DNA of 64,000 nt from CAZIKB01 sp964539665 (GCA_964539665.1 CAZIKB010000010.1:17666-81665); one strand, 5' to 3'. Shown: positions 8,903-18,081, numbered from the stretch's first letter. Notes: generated by a model not told the origin, from the letters alone. Numbers and translations: made by a program.

Positions 8903-10252
8903 ATGGGCTTAACCAGAATAAAGAAAGGCTTAAATCTACCAATCAACAGCGAACTGGAACAGACTGTCAACCAGGGAAAGCCTCCAAAATATGTCGCACT
9001 TCTCGGAGGTGACTATGTCGGCATGAAACCGACCATGGCTGTGGCGATCGGTGATTCTGTGAAATTGGGGCAACTTCTATTTACGGATAAAAAAATGCCC
9101 TCAGTGCGATTTACATCTCCTGGCGCTGGTAAAGTTAGCGCAATAAATCGTGGCGCTAAGCGGGTGTTTTTGTCAATTGTCATTGAGCTTGAAGGCACTA
9201 ATGAGATCACCTTCAAAGCCTATCCAGAGAAGCAATTACCAACACTCGACAGGAAAACGGTAGTTGAGCAGCTAATTGAGTCGGGTTTGTGGACTTCTTT
9301 GCGAGCCCGTCCATTCAGTAAAGTGGCCGATCCTGATTCTGCACCACATTCTATTTTTGTTACAGCAATGGACAGCAATCCTAACGCACCGTTGGTGGAA
9401 AAAATAATCGAGGGCAATGAGACTCACTTTTCGAATGGGCTGCAGGTCATTTCAAGACTAACTGAAGGGAAAGTTTATTTATGCAAAGATCCAGGTGCGA
9501 ATATTCCCAGGGCTAAAATCAATTCTTTATCAGTTGAAGAATTTGCCGGGCCCCATCCGGCTGGAAATGTTGGGACGCATATTCATTTCCTTGACCCGGT
9601 TCACAGCAATAAAACCGTCTGGTATATTAACGCTCAGGACGTCATTGCTGTCGGACTTCTTTTTACCACAGGTAAATTGCATGTTGACCGGATTATTTCT
9701 CTTGCTGGGCATGCCGTAAAAAAGCCGCGGTTGCTGAAAACAAGAATCGGAGCGTCAGTAGAAGAGGTGACAGCTGCGGAATTAAAAGACGGGGAAAATC
9801 GAATTATTTCTGGTTCAATATTTTCCGGACACACAGCAAATGAAGCGACGGCATTTTTAGGAAGATACCACCAGCAGGTTTTTGTTATTCCCGAAGGCAG
9901 GGAAAGAGAATTTTTAGGTTGGTTAACTCCTGGATTAAATCTATTCTCTGTTAAAAATATTGTGTTATCGAAATTATTCCCCAATAAAAAAATTGATTTC
10001 AATACCTCTACAAATGGTGGAACCAGAGCCATAATTCCGATTGGCAGTTATGAAAAAGTTATGCCGCTTGATATTCTGCCAACATTTTTGTTAAGGGCTT
10101 TAGCCGTTGATGACGTTGAAGATGCTGAAAATTTTGGCTGTCTGGAACTTGACGAAGAAGATTTGGCTTTATGCACCTTCGTGTGTCCATCCAAAATCGA
10201 TCACGGAACAGTTCTTAGAAGGAATTTAACATTAATAGAAAAGGAAGGATAG
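8903..10252 (+). CDS. nqrA: Na+-translocating NADH:quinone oxidoreductase subunit A
   Basis: 449 aa from the ATG at 8903, the normal length for NqrA. The start was chosen because the family begins with a (M)xxIKKGLxLPI-type sequence, here MGLTRIKKGLNLPINSE, and GAGGAAG sits just upstream. An earlier in-frame ATG at 8753 adds a non-homologous extension. NqrA is a peripheral cytoplasmic subunit without redox cofactors that helps form the quinone site. Family segments such as FAGPHPAGNVGTHIHFLDPV and a C-terminal CTFVCPSKIDHG region are present. It is the first gene of a tightly packed nqrABCDEF operon, and its stop overlaps the GTG of nqrB by one base. Confidence 0.95.
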   Translation: MGLTRIKKGLNLPINSELEQTVNQGKPPKYVALLGGDYVGMKPTMAVAIGDSVKLGQLLFTDKKMPSVRFTSPGAGKVSAINRGAKRVFLSIVIELEGTNEITFKAYPEKQLPTLDRKTVVEQLIESGLWTSLRARPFSKVADPDSAPHSIFVTAMDSNPNAPLVEKIIEGNETHFSNGLQVISRLTEGKVYLCKDPGANIPRAKINSLSVEEFAGPHPAGNVGTHIHFLDPVHSNKTVWYINAQDVIAVGLLFTTGKLHVDRIISLAGHAVKKPRLLKTRIGASVEEVTAAELKDGENRIISGSIFSGHTANEATAFLGRYHQQVFVIPEGREREFLGWLTPGLNLFSVKNIVLSKLFPNKKIDFNTSTNGGTRAIIPIGSYEKVMPLDILPTFLLRALAVDDVEDAENFGCLELDEEDLALCTFVCPSKIDHGTVLRRNLTLIEKEG

Positions 10253-11451
10253 TGAAACTATTAAGAAAATTTCTTGACCAGCAAGAAAAACATTTCGCAG
10301 AGGGTAAATTAAAAAAATTATACCCGCTTTATGAAGCCGTTGACACCTTGATTTTCACATCGGGGGAAGTGACTAAAACGGGTTCGCATGCTCGCGATGC
10401 CATGAATTTAAAGCGCATGATGATGATGGTAGTGTATGCACTGGTACCTGCAGTCATAATGGCGCTTTACAATACTGGCTTGCAAGCAAATCTCGCTTAC
10501 GCGAAACTCGGAATAACATCAGTGGAAGGATGGCGTGGTAGTGTTTTATCATTGCTTGGGATCGGTTTAAATCCTGAGAGCATTTTGGAAAATATGATTC
10601 AAGGAGCGCTCTACTTCTTTCCGGTATATATTCTGACCATGGCAGTAGGCGGTTTTTGGGAGGTAGTGTTCGCTTCTGTGCGAAAACATGAAATTAATGA
10701 AGGCTTCTTTGTCACAGGCCTGTTGTTTCCATTAATTTTACCTCCAGATATTCCCTGGTGGCAGGTTGCGCTTGGAATTTCGTTTGGTGTGGTCATTGGC
10801 AAGGAAATCTTTGGCGGGGTTGGCATGAATATTTTGAATCCAGCGTTGACTGCCCGGGCATTCCTCTTTTTTGCCTACCCGGCACAAATTTCGGGAGACG
10901 CTGTCTGGGTTGCCGTGGATGGATTTAGCAAGGCAACTCCGCTCGCGGAAGTAGCAGATCAGGCATTAAATTTATCTGCAACCTGGGCGGACGCCTTCTT
11001 CGGTTTTATACCCGGTTCCATGGGAGAAACTTCCGCACTGGCCTGTTTAATTGGCGCCGTAATTTTAATTGGCTCCGGCATCGGGTCCTGGAGGATTATG
11101 CTGAGTATTGTAGTTGGCATGTTTGGGCTTTCATTTCTGCTAAACTTAATTGGAAGCTCCACGAATCCAATGTTTGAAATGACCCCCATGTGGCATTTAG
11201 TTGTAGGCGGATTTGCTTTTGGAACAGTTTTTATGGCAACCGATCCAGTCTCTGCCGCGATGACCGAAAAGGGTAAATATTATTACGGACTACTAATCGG
11301 AATTTTGGTTGTCCTTATCAGAGTAGTTAACCCGGCTTTTCCTGAAGGTATGATGCTTGCAATCCTGTTCGGAAATGTATTCGCTCCGATGATAGACAAA
11401 ATTTTCATCAATAGAAATATTAAAAGGAGGCAATTAAGAAATGTCGGATGA
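10252..11451 (+). CDS. nqrB: Na+-NQR subunit B
   Basis: 399 aa, GTG start overlapping the nqrA stop by one base (TAGTG). This polytopic membrane subunit carries covalently bound FMN and riboflavin and forms part of the Na+ channel. The FMN attachment motif is visible at residues 226-231, SKATPL, with Thr229 the expected acceptor. GVGMNILNPALTARAFLFF is a family signature. The flavin would be attached by the ApbE encoded at 16577. The end overlaps nqrC by 11 bases. Confidence 0.95.
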   Translation: MKLLRKFLDQQEKHFAEGKLKKLYPLYEAVDTLIFTSGEVTKTGSHARDAMNLKRMMMMVVYALVPAVIMALYNTGLQANLAYAKLGITSVEGWRGSVLSLLGIGLNPESILENMIQGALYFFPVYILTMAVGGFWEVVFASVRKHEINEGFFVTGLLFPLILPPDIPWWQVALGISFGVVIGKEIFGGVGMNILNPALTARAFLFFAYPAQISGDAVWVAVDGFSKATPLAEVADQALNLSATWADAFFGFIPGSMGETSALACLIGAVILIGSGIGSWRIMLSIVVGMFGLSFLLNLIGSSTNPMFEMTPMWHLVVGGFAFGTVFMATDPVSAAMTEKGKYYYGLLIGILVVLIRVVNPAFPEGMMLAILFGNVFAPMIDKIFINRNIKRRQLRNVG

Positions 11452-12238
11452 CAGCATAAAAAAAACACTCCTGGTTGCGCTTGGAGTCTGCTTTGTTTGT
11501 TCTATTCTTGTCTCTACAGCAGCAGTAAAATTAAATAAAATTCAGGTTGAAAATAAAAAACTTGATAAGATTAAAAATATATTATTAGCCGGGGAGCTCC
11601 TGAAAGACAATATTGATATTAATACTGTCTACACCGAAAGCATTAAACCTGTCATGATTGATTTGAAAACAGGTGAACCCGTTCCCGAAGCAAATTTCAA
11701 TGACGTTTTGAACATAGAAACATTTGATATAAATACCCTCGCAAAGCATGCGGAGTATGGACAAGCAATACCACCTGATAAGGATATAGCTTCCATTAAA
11801 AGAATGCCTAAGAATATGGTAGTGTATTTGGTAGTTGAAAATGGTGTTGTAGAAAAAATTATTTTACCAATTCATGGTAAAGGCTTATGGTCTACTCTTT
11901 ACGGATTTATAGCCTTAAGTACAGATTTAAAAACCGTGCAAGGCTTTACATTTTACGAGCATGGCGAAACACCCGGACTCGGGGGCGAAGTCGACAATCC
12001 GAGCTGGAAAAGTACGTGGAAAGGCAAGCAGGTTTTCGACGATGACTGGAACCTTAAAATTGAAGTAATAAAAGGAAAAGTCGACAAATCAAGAGACGAT
12101 GCAAAATACAAAATAGACGGCCTGTCCGGTTCGACGCTTACGACGCGCGGGGTAGATCAGCTTGTAAAATTCTGGCTCGGTGAGGAAGGCTATGGTCGCT
12201 ATATTAAGAAATTGCAGGAGGAGTTAATAAATGGCTAA
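11441..12238 (+). CDS. nqrC: Na+-NQR subunit C
   Basis: 265 aa with one N-terminal transmembrane helix (about 7-30) and a large periplasmic FMN-binding domain. The C-terminal motif SGSTLTTRG at 229-237 places the FMN-acceptor Thr at 232, matching the S(T)GAT-type site of NqrC. GLGGEVDNPSWKSTWKGK is another conserved region. A good ribosome-binding site, AAAGGAGG, lies inside the end of nqrB. The gene overlaps nqrB by 11 and nqrD by 8 bases. NqrC relays electrons to the quinone-reducing subunits on the periplasmic side. Confidence 0.94.
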   Translation: MSDDSIKKTLLVALGVCFVCSILVSTAAVKLNKIQVENKKLDKIKNILLAGELLKDNIDINTVYTESIKPVMIDLKTGEPVPEANFNDVLNIETFDINTLAKHAEYGQAIPPDKDIASIKRMPKNMVVYLVVENGVVEKIILPIHGKGLWSTLYGFIALSTDLKTVQGFTFYEHGETPGLGGEVDNPSWKSTWKGKQVFDDDWNLKIEVIKGKVDKSRDDAKYKIDGLSGSTLTTRGVDQLVKFWLGEEGYGRYIKKLQEELING

Positions 12239-12851
12239 ATACAGAAAATATTTAGTAGATCCGATATTTAACAACAACCCGATAGCGTTGCAAATATTGG
12301 GAATTTGTTCTGCATTAGCGGTTACGACTAAATTAGAAACCTCCGTTGTCATGTCATTGGCAGTTATTTTTGTGCTTGCATTTTCAAACCTTTCTGTGAG
12401 TATAATTAGAAACTATGTGCCAAGCAGCATAAGAATCCTGGTTGAAATGACCATTATTGCTTCCTTGGTGATAATCGCGGACCAGTTCATTAGAGCGTTT
12501 GCGTACGATATCAGCAAACAACTCTCAATTTTTGTCGGCCTTATCATCACTAATTGTATAATTATGGGCAGAGCTGAAGCGTTCGCACTCAAGAACCGGC
12601 CAATAGAAAGCTTAATTGATGGAATTGGTAATGGATTAGGATATAGTTTCGTTTTATTGATTGTAGGATTTTTTCGGGAACTATTAGGCTCTGGTAAATT
12701 ATTCGGAATATCTGTTTTACCTTTAAATACAGAAGGAGGATGGTATAATCCCAATGGATTATTTCTTTTTTCTCCGAGTGCTTTCATCCTGATCGGATTT
12801 TTGATATGGATTCTTAGAACCTGGAAACCTGAACAAGTAGAAGAGGACTAA
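12231..12851 (+). CDS. nqrD: Na+-NQR subunit D
   Basis: 206 aa, six-helix membrane protein. The two half-helix Cys motifs that, together with NqrE, coordinate the intramembrane iron centre are present: LGICSALAVTTKLETS with Cys26, and IITNCIIMGRAEAFA near residue 100. Start is ATG at 12231 behind GGAGGAG, overlapping nqrC by 8 bases. NqrD and NqrE are paralogues with inverted topology. NqrDE is also related to RnfA/E, but the full nqrA-F context excludes Rnf. Confidence 0.94.
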   Translation: MAKYRKYLVDPIFNNNPIALQILGICSALAVTTKLETSVVMSLAVIFVLAFSNLSVSIIRNYVPSSIRILVEMTIIASLVIIADQFIRAFAYDISKQLSIFVGLIITNCIIMGRAEAFALKNRPIESLIDGIGNGLGYSFVLLIVGFFRELLGSGKLFGISVLPLNTEGGWYNPNGLFLFSPSAFILIGFLIWILRTWKPEQVEED

Positions 12852-12855
12852 TAAA

Positions 12856-13467
12856 ATGTTAGAGCATTATCTTAGTTTATTTATTAAATCAGTATTTATT
12901 GAAAACCTGGCGCTGGCATTTTTTCTGGGGATGTGTACTTACCTGGCAGTGTCAAAAAAAATCGAAACTGCATTAGGATTGGGCATTGCGGTTATTGTGG
13001 TACAGGCAATTACTTTACCTGTTAACAATCTTATTTATGAAAATATTTTGAAAGAAGGCGCTTTAAGCTGGGCCGGGCTTCCTGATGTTGATCTCACTTT
13101 TCTTGGATTAGTAACATACATTGGCGTAATTGCTGCCATGGTTCAAATATTAGAAATGACCCTTGATAAGTTTGTACCAAAATTATATAATGCGCTTGGA
13201 ATTTTCTTGCCGTTAATTACTGTGAATTGTGCAATACTTGGCGGCTCTTTGTTTATGGTGGAAAGAGGCTATAATTTTCCGGAGAGTGTTGTTTACGGAT
13301 TGGGTTCAGGGACAGGCTGGGCTCTGGCAATTGTTGGATTGGCAGGAATCCGGGAAAAAATGAAATACAGCAACATTCCAACAGGACTCAGAGGGCTTGG
13401 TATTACCTATATTACGGTCGGACTTATGGCCTTGGCATTTATGTTATTTTCAGGGATTCAATTATAG
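12856..13467 (+). CDS. nqrE: Na+-NQR subunit E
   Basis: 203 aa, paralogue of NqrD. The Cys motifs GMCTYLAVSKKIETA (about residues 24-38) and TVNCAILGGSLFMVERGYNF (near 128-147) supply the other half of the Fe site. It begins 4 bases after nqrD. The NqrM-like protein encoded at 17732 is the expected factor for inserting this iron in bacteria that have it. Confidence 0.95.
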   Translation: MLEHYLSLFIKSVFIENLALAFFLGMCTYLAVSKKIETALGLGIAVIVVQAITLPVNNLIYENILKEGALSWAGLPDVDLTFLGLVTYIGVIAAMVQILEMTLDKFVPKLYNALGIFLPLITVNCAILGGSLFMVERGYNFPESVVYGLGSGTGWALAIVGLAGIREKMKYSNIPTGLRGLGITYITVGLMALAFMLFSGIQL

Positions 13468-13479
13468 AGAGGACGATTT

Positions 13480-14715
13480 ATGACGGGAATTAATCTCATT
13501 TTACTCGGCGCGTTTATGTTCACGCTGATTGTTTTTGCTCTTGTAATGGTTATTCTTTTGGCAAAATCAAAACTGGTTGCGAGTGGTAGTATAAAAATCA
13601 ATATCAACGACAATCCCGAGCATTCCTTAACAGTGCCGATTGGTGACAAATTGCTGAATGTGCTGGCAGACAAGAAAATTTATATTCCTTCTGCCTGTGG
13701 TGGCGGAGGAACGTGCGGCGAGTGCAGGATGATTGTTAAAGAGGGCGGGGGAGATATTTTGCCAACTGAAACTTCGAAGCTAAACAGAAAACAGGTGCGC
13801 GAAATGTATCGCCTTTCCTGTCAGGTACCTGTCAAGAGAGATTTGAGCATCGAAGTTGATGCAGAAGTATTTGATATTAAAAAATGGGAATGTACAGTTC
13901 GTTCTAATCGAAATGTAGCCACGTTCATCAAGGAGCTTGTTCTGGAGTTGCCAGAAGGTGAGCATGTTGACTTTCGTGCTGGCGGCTATATTCAAATTGA
14001 AGCCCCGCAGCATACAGTCAAATACAGCGATTTTATTGTTGAAGATGAATACAAATCCGATTGGGATAAATTCAACCTATGGCGGTTTGTCTCAAAAGTG
14101 AATGAGCCTATTGTTCGCGCCTACTCAATGGCAAATTACCCGCAAGAGAAGGGTATAATCATGCTGAATGTGAGAATAGCTTCACCGCCTCCATCCAAAC
14201 CAGATGTACCTCCAGGACAGATGTCTTCCTTTATTTTCAATATGAAACCCGGTGATAAAGTCACGATCTCCGGCCCTTATGGAGAATTCTTTGCGAAAGA
14301 TACAGATGCGGAAATGGTGTTTGTCGGCGGTGGCGCCGGCATGGCGCCAATGCGTTCGCATATCTTTGACCAGCTTGGAAGAATTAAAACAAAACGCAAG
14401 GTTACCTACTGGTATGGAGCGAGAAGTTTTTGTGAGATGTTTTATGTAGAAGATTTCAACAAGCTCGCCAAAGAGAACGAAAACTTTAAGTGGCATATCG
14501 GACTTTCAGAACCGCTGCCGGAAGATAACTGGGATGGCTATACCGGCTTTATTCACCAGATCTTATATGATAATTATCTAAAGGATCATCCCGCTCCGGA
14601 AGATTGTGAATACTATATGTGCGGGCCTCCCCTGATGAACAGTGCAGTTATCAAACTTTTGAATGATCTCGGTGTTGAACCTGAAAACATTCTCTTAGAT
14701 GATTTTGGCGGTTAG
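13480..14715 (+). CDS. nqrF: Na+-NQR subunit F, NADH dehydrogenase component
   Basis: 411 aa. One N-terminal transmembrane helix (about 6-28) is followed by a ferredoxin domain whose [2Fe-2S] ligands are Cys73, Cys79, Cys82 (CGGGGTCGEC) and Cys114. Next come the FAD-binding motif RAYSMANYP and NAD-binding segments GGGAGMAPMRSH and MCGPPLMN near the C-terminus. It accepts electrons from NADH and starts the redox chain that drives Na+ export. GAGAGGACG precedes the ATG. It is the last of the six structural genes; a 186-base gap follows. Confidence 0.96.
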   Translation: MTGINLILLGAFMFTLIVFALVMVILLAKSKLVASGSIKININDNPEHSLTVPIGDKLLNVLADKKIYIPSACGGGGTCGECRMIVKEGGGDILPTETSKLNRKQVREMYRLSCQVPVKRDLSIEVDAEVFDIKKWECTVRSNRNVATFIKELVLELPEGEHVDFRAGGYIQIEAPQHTVKYSDFIVEDEYKSDWDKFNLWRFVSKVNEPIVRAYSMANYPQEKGIIMLNVRIASPPPSKPDVPPGQMSSFIFNMKPGDKVTISGPYGEFFAKDTDAEMVFVGGGAGMAPMRSHIFDQLGRIKTKRKVTYWYGARSFCEMFYVEDFNKLAKENENFKWHIGLSEPLPEDNWDGYTGFIHQILYDNYLKDHPAPEDCEYYMCGPPLMNSAVIKLLNDLGVEPENILLDDFGG

Positions 14716-14901
14716 TTCGTATCATTTTCCGAAATTAGTTCAATAGAGACGTCCATGCTAACTTCACATCGCTTTGATCTTGCCGTTGAATTTTGTAATT
14801 TCAGCTTTCTTGATTTATTTAGTTTTATTAATTTTCAATAACTAATAATTATTGAAATAAAGGACGGGAGAAATGTTTTTAATATACTAAGGAGACATGC
14901 T

Positions 14902-15996
14902 ATGAAAAAAATATTTACTGTTATAGCATTATTTTATATTAGTCTATTCATATTTGAAAGTAGCAATTTTATTTTTGCACAGGAGGAATCCAGTGAATTA
15001 AAGAAGGAAATTGAATCGTTAAAAAAAGCTAATGAAAATCTCCGACACAGGCTCGATAGCATTGCAAAATCAATTGATGATATAATTTGGTACAAAAGGG
15101 TAGGCGATTTCGCTTTTATTGATAAAGTCTATATTGCAGGACCGCCGCTAAAAAAAGAAGAAAATCCGACGGGGCAAGGAGCAGGCAACCCGGTAAAATT
15201 CTGGTCTTATGTGTTTATACCCAAAAATCTTGATTTGAATAATAAATATCCACTCATAGTTTTGCCCCACGGCGGCGTGCATAGTAATTTTACCACCTAT
15301 CACACCCACATCATAAAAGAGCTCATGGCTCAACAATATATAGTAATTGCGGCTGAATATCGAGGTAGTACTGGATACGGCAAATCTCATTACGAGAAAA
15401 TCGATTACGGCGGCCTTGAAGTTGAAGACGTCAATTCAAGTAGAAATTATATGCTTGAAAATTATGATTTTGTTGATAAAAATCGTGTTGGTATTATTGG
15501 CTGGAGTCATGGCGGGCTTATTACATTATTTAATATCTTTGATCATCCGGAAAATTATAAAGTTGCATTTGCCGGAGTTCCAGTCAGCGACTTAATAGCT
15601 CGTATGGGATACAAAACACAAAGATACCGAGAGCTTTATTCTGCAGAATATCATATTGGAAAATCTGCTTACGCTGATGTGGAGGAATACAAAAAACGTT
15701 CTCCAGCCTGGAATGCGCATAAACTTAAAACACCTTTACTGATTCACACCAATACCAATGATGCAGATGTAAATGTTCTTGAAGTGGAACATCTGATCAA
15801 GTCCTTAAAAGCTGAAGGCAAAAAATTTGAATATGAAATTTTTCAGAAAATTCCAGGAGGCCATTCATTTGACAGGATGGACACTAAAATTGCCAAAGAA
15901 ATAAGATTGAAAATATATAAATTTTTGGCTAAACACCTTAATCCACCGAATGGATTTAAATCGGTAAAGGATATTGACAAGGCAGCATATCGATAA
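14902..15996 (+). CDS. Secreted S9-type prolyl oligopeptidase-like hydrolase
   Basis: 364 aa. The signal peptide is at 1-27 (ending FIFAQ), followed by a short coiled coil at about 30-60. The alpha/beta-hydrolase catalytic domain contains LPHGG at 121-125 and the nucleophile elbow GWSHGG with Ser202. The likely Asp lies in NTNDADVNVLE and the His in PGGHSFD. The arrangement matches the peptidase S9/DPP-type catalytic domain without its propeller, so esterase or peptidase activity is possible. A ribosome-binding site, AAGGAGA, sits before the ATG. It lies between nqrF and apbE, but a link to Na+-NQR is not evident. Confidence 0.8.
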   Translation: MKKIFTVIALFYISLFIFESSNFIFAQEESSELKKEIESLKKANENLRHRLDSIAKSIDDIIWYKRVGDFAFIDKVYIAGPPLKKEENPTGQGAGNPVKFWSYVFIPKNLDLNNKYPLIVLPHGGVHSNFTTYHTHIIKELMAQQYIVIAAEYRGSTGYGKSHYEKIDYGGLEVEDVNSSRNYMLENYDFVDKNRVGIIGWSHGGLITLFNIFDHPENYKVAFAGVPVSDLIARMGYKTQRYRELYSAEYHIGKSAYADVEEYKKRSPAWNAHKLKTPLLIHTNTNDADVNVLEVEHLIKSLKAEGKKFEYEIFQKIPGGHSFDRMDTKIAKEIRLKIYKFLAKHLNPPNGFKSVKDIDKAAYR

Positions 15997-16029
15997 TCAT
16001 AATACCATGTTAAATAGAAGGAGTTTGAA

Positions 16030-16494
16030 ATGAAAACTGCTGAAGAAATGTTAAATGAAAAAAGCAGGGATATGATCTGTGTCTCGACAGAAACCACTGT
16101 TCACGAAGCTTTAAAAGTCATGGTTAAAAATAGAATCGGAGCAATATTGATAAAAAAAGAAGATCAAATCATTGGTATCTGGACTGAACGCGATCACATG
16201 TGTAATGCGCTTGAGGAAGGATTCAATGCAAAATCAGCGATGCTCGGCGATTTGATGACCACAGAACTTCACTGTGCTCCGCATGATGCCACGGTCTATC
16301 TATTGCTTGATATCTTCCTGGGAAAACGCTTTCGACATCTATTTATCGAGAAAGACGGTAAATACATAGGCCTGCTTTCCATGGGCGATGTTATAAGAGC
16401 CAGTTTGGATGCAAAGGCAGAAGAATTACAGGCGTTGAACGCCATGGTTAGCTGGGATTATTATGAAGACTGGAAATGGAAAAAGAAAAAGTAG
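16030..16494 (+). CDS. Two-CBS-domain protein
   Basis: 154 aa, essentially a tandem CBS pair: the first CBS at about 15-75 (VSTETTVHEALKVMVKNRIG, then IIGIWTERDHMCNAL) and the second at about 78-135 (ATVYLLLDIFLGKRFRHLFI, then YIGLLSMGDVI). Such stand-alone Bateman modules bind adenine nucleotides and sense energy state. A GAAGGAG ribosome-binding site lies just upstream, and the gene starts 33 bases after the hydrolase. The C-terminal tail is tryptophan- and lysine-rich. The regulated partner is not apparent. Confidence 0.85.
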   Translation: MKTAEEMLNEKSRDMICVSTETTVHEALKVMVKNRIGAILIKKEDQIIGIWTERDHMCNALEEGFNAKSAMLGDLMTTELHCAPHDATVYLLLDIFLGKRFRHLFIEKDGKYIGLLSMGDVIRASLDAKAEELQALNAMVSWDYYEDWKWKKKK

Positions 16495-16576
16495 GCAGTC
16501 TGCAATTGACGTAGGCAGTTAGAAAACCTGTGACTTTCCGAACCGGAATTGCTGACTGTCAATTCAATTAAATATT

Positions 16577-17620
16577 ATGAAAATTCGTATGACAAAATCT
16601 ATTTCACCAGTAGTAGCAACAATCCTTGTATTCCTGTTTGGTTGCGCTGACCAGCAAAAGCCATTCAACCTTCACACCATTACAGGCTCTACAATGGGGA
16701 CGACTTTTACAGTTAAACTGGTTGAAAAAGATAGTGATAAGGGCAAAACCAACTACGAAAAAGTCGAGTCGGAGATAAATCGGTTACTGGTAGAAGTTAA
16801 TCGACAAATGTCAACTTACATCGAAGATTCTGAAATCTCTCGATTTAATCAATACAGAAAAACAGACTGGTTTCCTGTTTCAAGCGATTTAGCAAAAGTG
16901 TTAATTGCATCAATAACTATCAGCGAAAAGTCACAGGGAGCTTTTGACATAACAGTTGGGCCTTTGGTTAACTTGTGGGGGTTCGGGCCGGAATACCAGG
17001 CAAACAAAATTCCTGATGATGAAGAAATAAAGGAAAAAAAAGCGCTCACCGGGTACAAAAAACTGTCAGTTAAACTTTCTCCTCCTGCTGTGAAAAAAGA
17101 TATACCGGAGATATATTGTGATCTTTCTGCCATTGCAAAAGGTTTTGGAGTGGATAAAATCACGATGCTGCTGGATTCAATAAAAATTGAAAATTATATG
17201 GTTGAGATTGGCGGAGAGGTTCGCACAAAAGGTAAAACCCAGCAGAATAAATTATGGCGGATTGGCATTGAAGCGCCGGACTCTCCAACAGATATTCAAA
17301 GAATTATTGTGATAAGTGATAATTCAATGGCCACATCAGGGGATTACAGGAATTATTATGAAAAGGACGGCGTCAGGTATTCTCACACCATTGATCCTTT
17401 AATTGGAAGCCCCATTGCGCATAAATTAGCCTCAGTTACGGTTATTGATAAATCGTCTATGATCGCGGATGGTATGGCAACGGCGATTAATGTTCTTGGA
17501 CCAGAAGAAGGTTATAAATTCGCTTTGCGGGAGGGACTACCTGTATTTATGATTGTTAGAGAGAAGCAGGGTTTTGTTGAAAAAATGACGCCTGAATTTA
17601 AAACATTTTTCAGAAACTGA
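16577..17620 (+). CDS. apbE: FAD:protein FMN transferase (lipoprotein)
   Basis: 347 aa. A lipobox, LFGC, places the mature N-terminus at Cys23, so the enzyme would be anchored in the periplasm. Family motifs are in order: GSTMGTTFTVKL, DITVGPLVNLWGFGP, DLSAIAKGFGVDKI, MVEIGGEVRTKG, SHTIDPLIGSPI and ADGMATAINVLG. ApbE transfers FMN from FAD onto Thr in the motif found in NqrB and NqrC, using Mg2+. Its position downstream of nqrA-F fits that role. Other flavoproteins could also be substrates. Confidence 0.94.
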   Translation: MKIRMTKSISPVVATILVFLFGCADQQKPFNLHTITGSTMGTTFTVKLVEKDSDKGKTNYEKVESEINRLLVEVNRQMSTYIEDSEISRFNQYRKTDWFPVSSDLAKVLIASITISEKSQGAFDITVGPLVNLWGFGPEYQANKIPDDEEIKEKKALTGYKKLSVKLSPPAVKKDIPEIYCDLSAIAKGFGVDKITMLLDSIKIENYMVEIGGEVRTKGKTQQNKLWRIGIEAPDSPTDIQRIIVISDNSMATSGDYRNYYEKDGVRYSHTIDPLIGSPIAHKLASVTVIDKSSMIADGMATAINVLGPEEGYKFALREGLPVFMIVREKQGFVEKMTPEFKTFFRN

Positions 17621-17626
17621 GTTTTT

Positions 17627-17719
17627 ATGCCAAAAGTAGCGAGCAGTTATTCGAATGGAAAAGTCGTTGCAATTACTTTGTTGCAAAAAATGATTCAAGA
17701 TGAAAACTCAGTTCATTAG
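17627..17719 (+). CDS. Possible 30-residue peptide between apbE and nqrM
   Basis: A short ATG-to-TAG frame starting 6 bases after the apbE stop and ending 12 bases before the nqrM-like start, so it would fit exactly in the operon. It encodes a mixed peptide beginning MPKVASSYSNGK, with no transmembrane helix or recognisable motif. No clear ribosome-binding site is seen, and a frame this short can arise by chance. Listed because of its fit between two functionally linked genes. Confidence 0.2.
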   Translation: MPKVASSYSNGKVVAITLLQKMIQDENSVH

Positions 17720-17731
17720 GATTTGATAATT

Positions 17732-17911
17732 ATGATCAAATACATAGTTGCTTTTGGATTTTTTTTAGTGGCCTTTGTTTTTATGGCCTGGAGCCTTCAT
17801 TTTAGCCAGTATAAAAAAAGAAATAGCGGTTGCTGCAGTGATAGCTTAGAGGACTTTGAAAAAAGTACTGTTCCATCTGAATCCTGTGACACATGCCCAA
17901 ATAAAAATTGA
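17732..17911 (+). CDS. nqrM: NqrM-like Na+-NQR maturation protein
   Basis: 59 aa from the ATG at 17732 (an in-frame TTG lies 9 bases earlier). One transmembrane helix at about 3-24 is followed by a short basic linker and four cysteines: C34, C35, C52 and C55, the last two as CDTC. NqrM (DUF539) has this layout: one helix, then a small Cys-rich tail ending in a C-x-x-C-type motif. It is needed to deliver iron to the NqrD/NqrE site. Location directly after apbE in a Na+-NQR locus supports the call. The Cys spacing was compared from memory, so the assignment is good but not certain. Confidence 0.75.
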   Translation: MIKYIVAFGFFLVAFVFMAWSLHFSQYKKRNSGCCSDSLEDFEKSTVPSESCDTCPNKN

Positions 17912-18047
17912 AGTGTGTGTAGATTATAAACAACACACATACACCATCTCTACGTATTTCCCTATGATGTATTAAATTATTGCAAATCAATATCATTCAC
18001 GGTAAGGGAGAATTTTGAACTTTTATTGTAACTGTTCACCCTGCTTT

Positions 18048-18081
18048 GGCAGCCTCCGAAAAGAACTCGGAGCATCCTGCC
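18048..18081. terminator. Hairpin between convergent genes
   Basis: Two nested stems: GGCAG (18048-18052) with CTGCC (18077-18081), and inside it CTCCGA (18054-18059) with TCGGAG (18067-18072), loop AAAGAAC. It sits between the end of the nqrM-like gene (plus) and the alpha/beta hydrolase (minus). T-rich runs follow at 18091 on the plus strand. On the minus strand the run after the hairpin is weaker. This is a plausible transcription terminator, possibly bidirectional. Confidence 0.5.

Noticed and set aside
12231..13467. Rnf complex genes rnfA/rnfE
   Set aside because: NqrD and NqrE are homologous to RnfE and RnfA, but the neighbours nqrA and nqrF, with no rnfB or rnfC, make this Na+-NQR.
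14834..14856. TTCAATAA/TTATTGAA dyad upstream of the S9-type hydrolase
   Set aside because: Only 8 AT-rich base pairs in AT-rich DNA; could be chance and no regulator is indicated.
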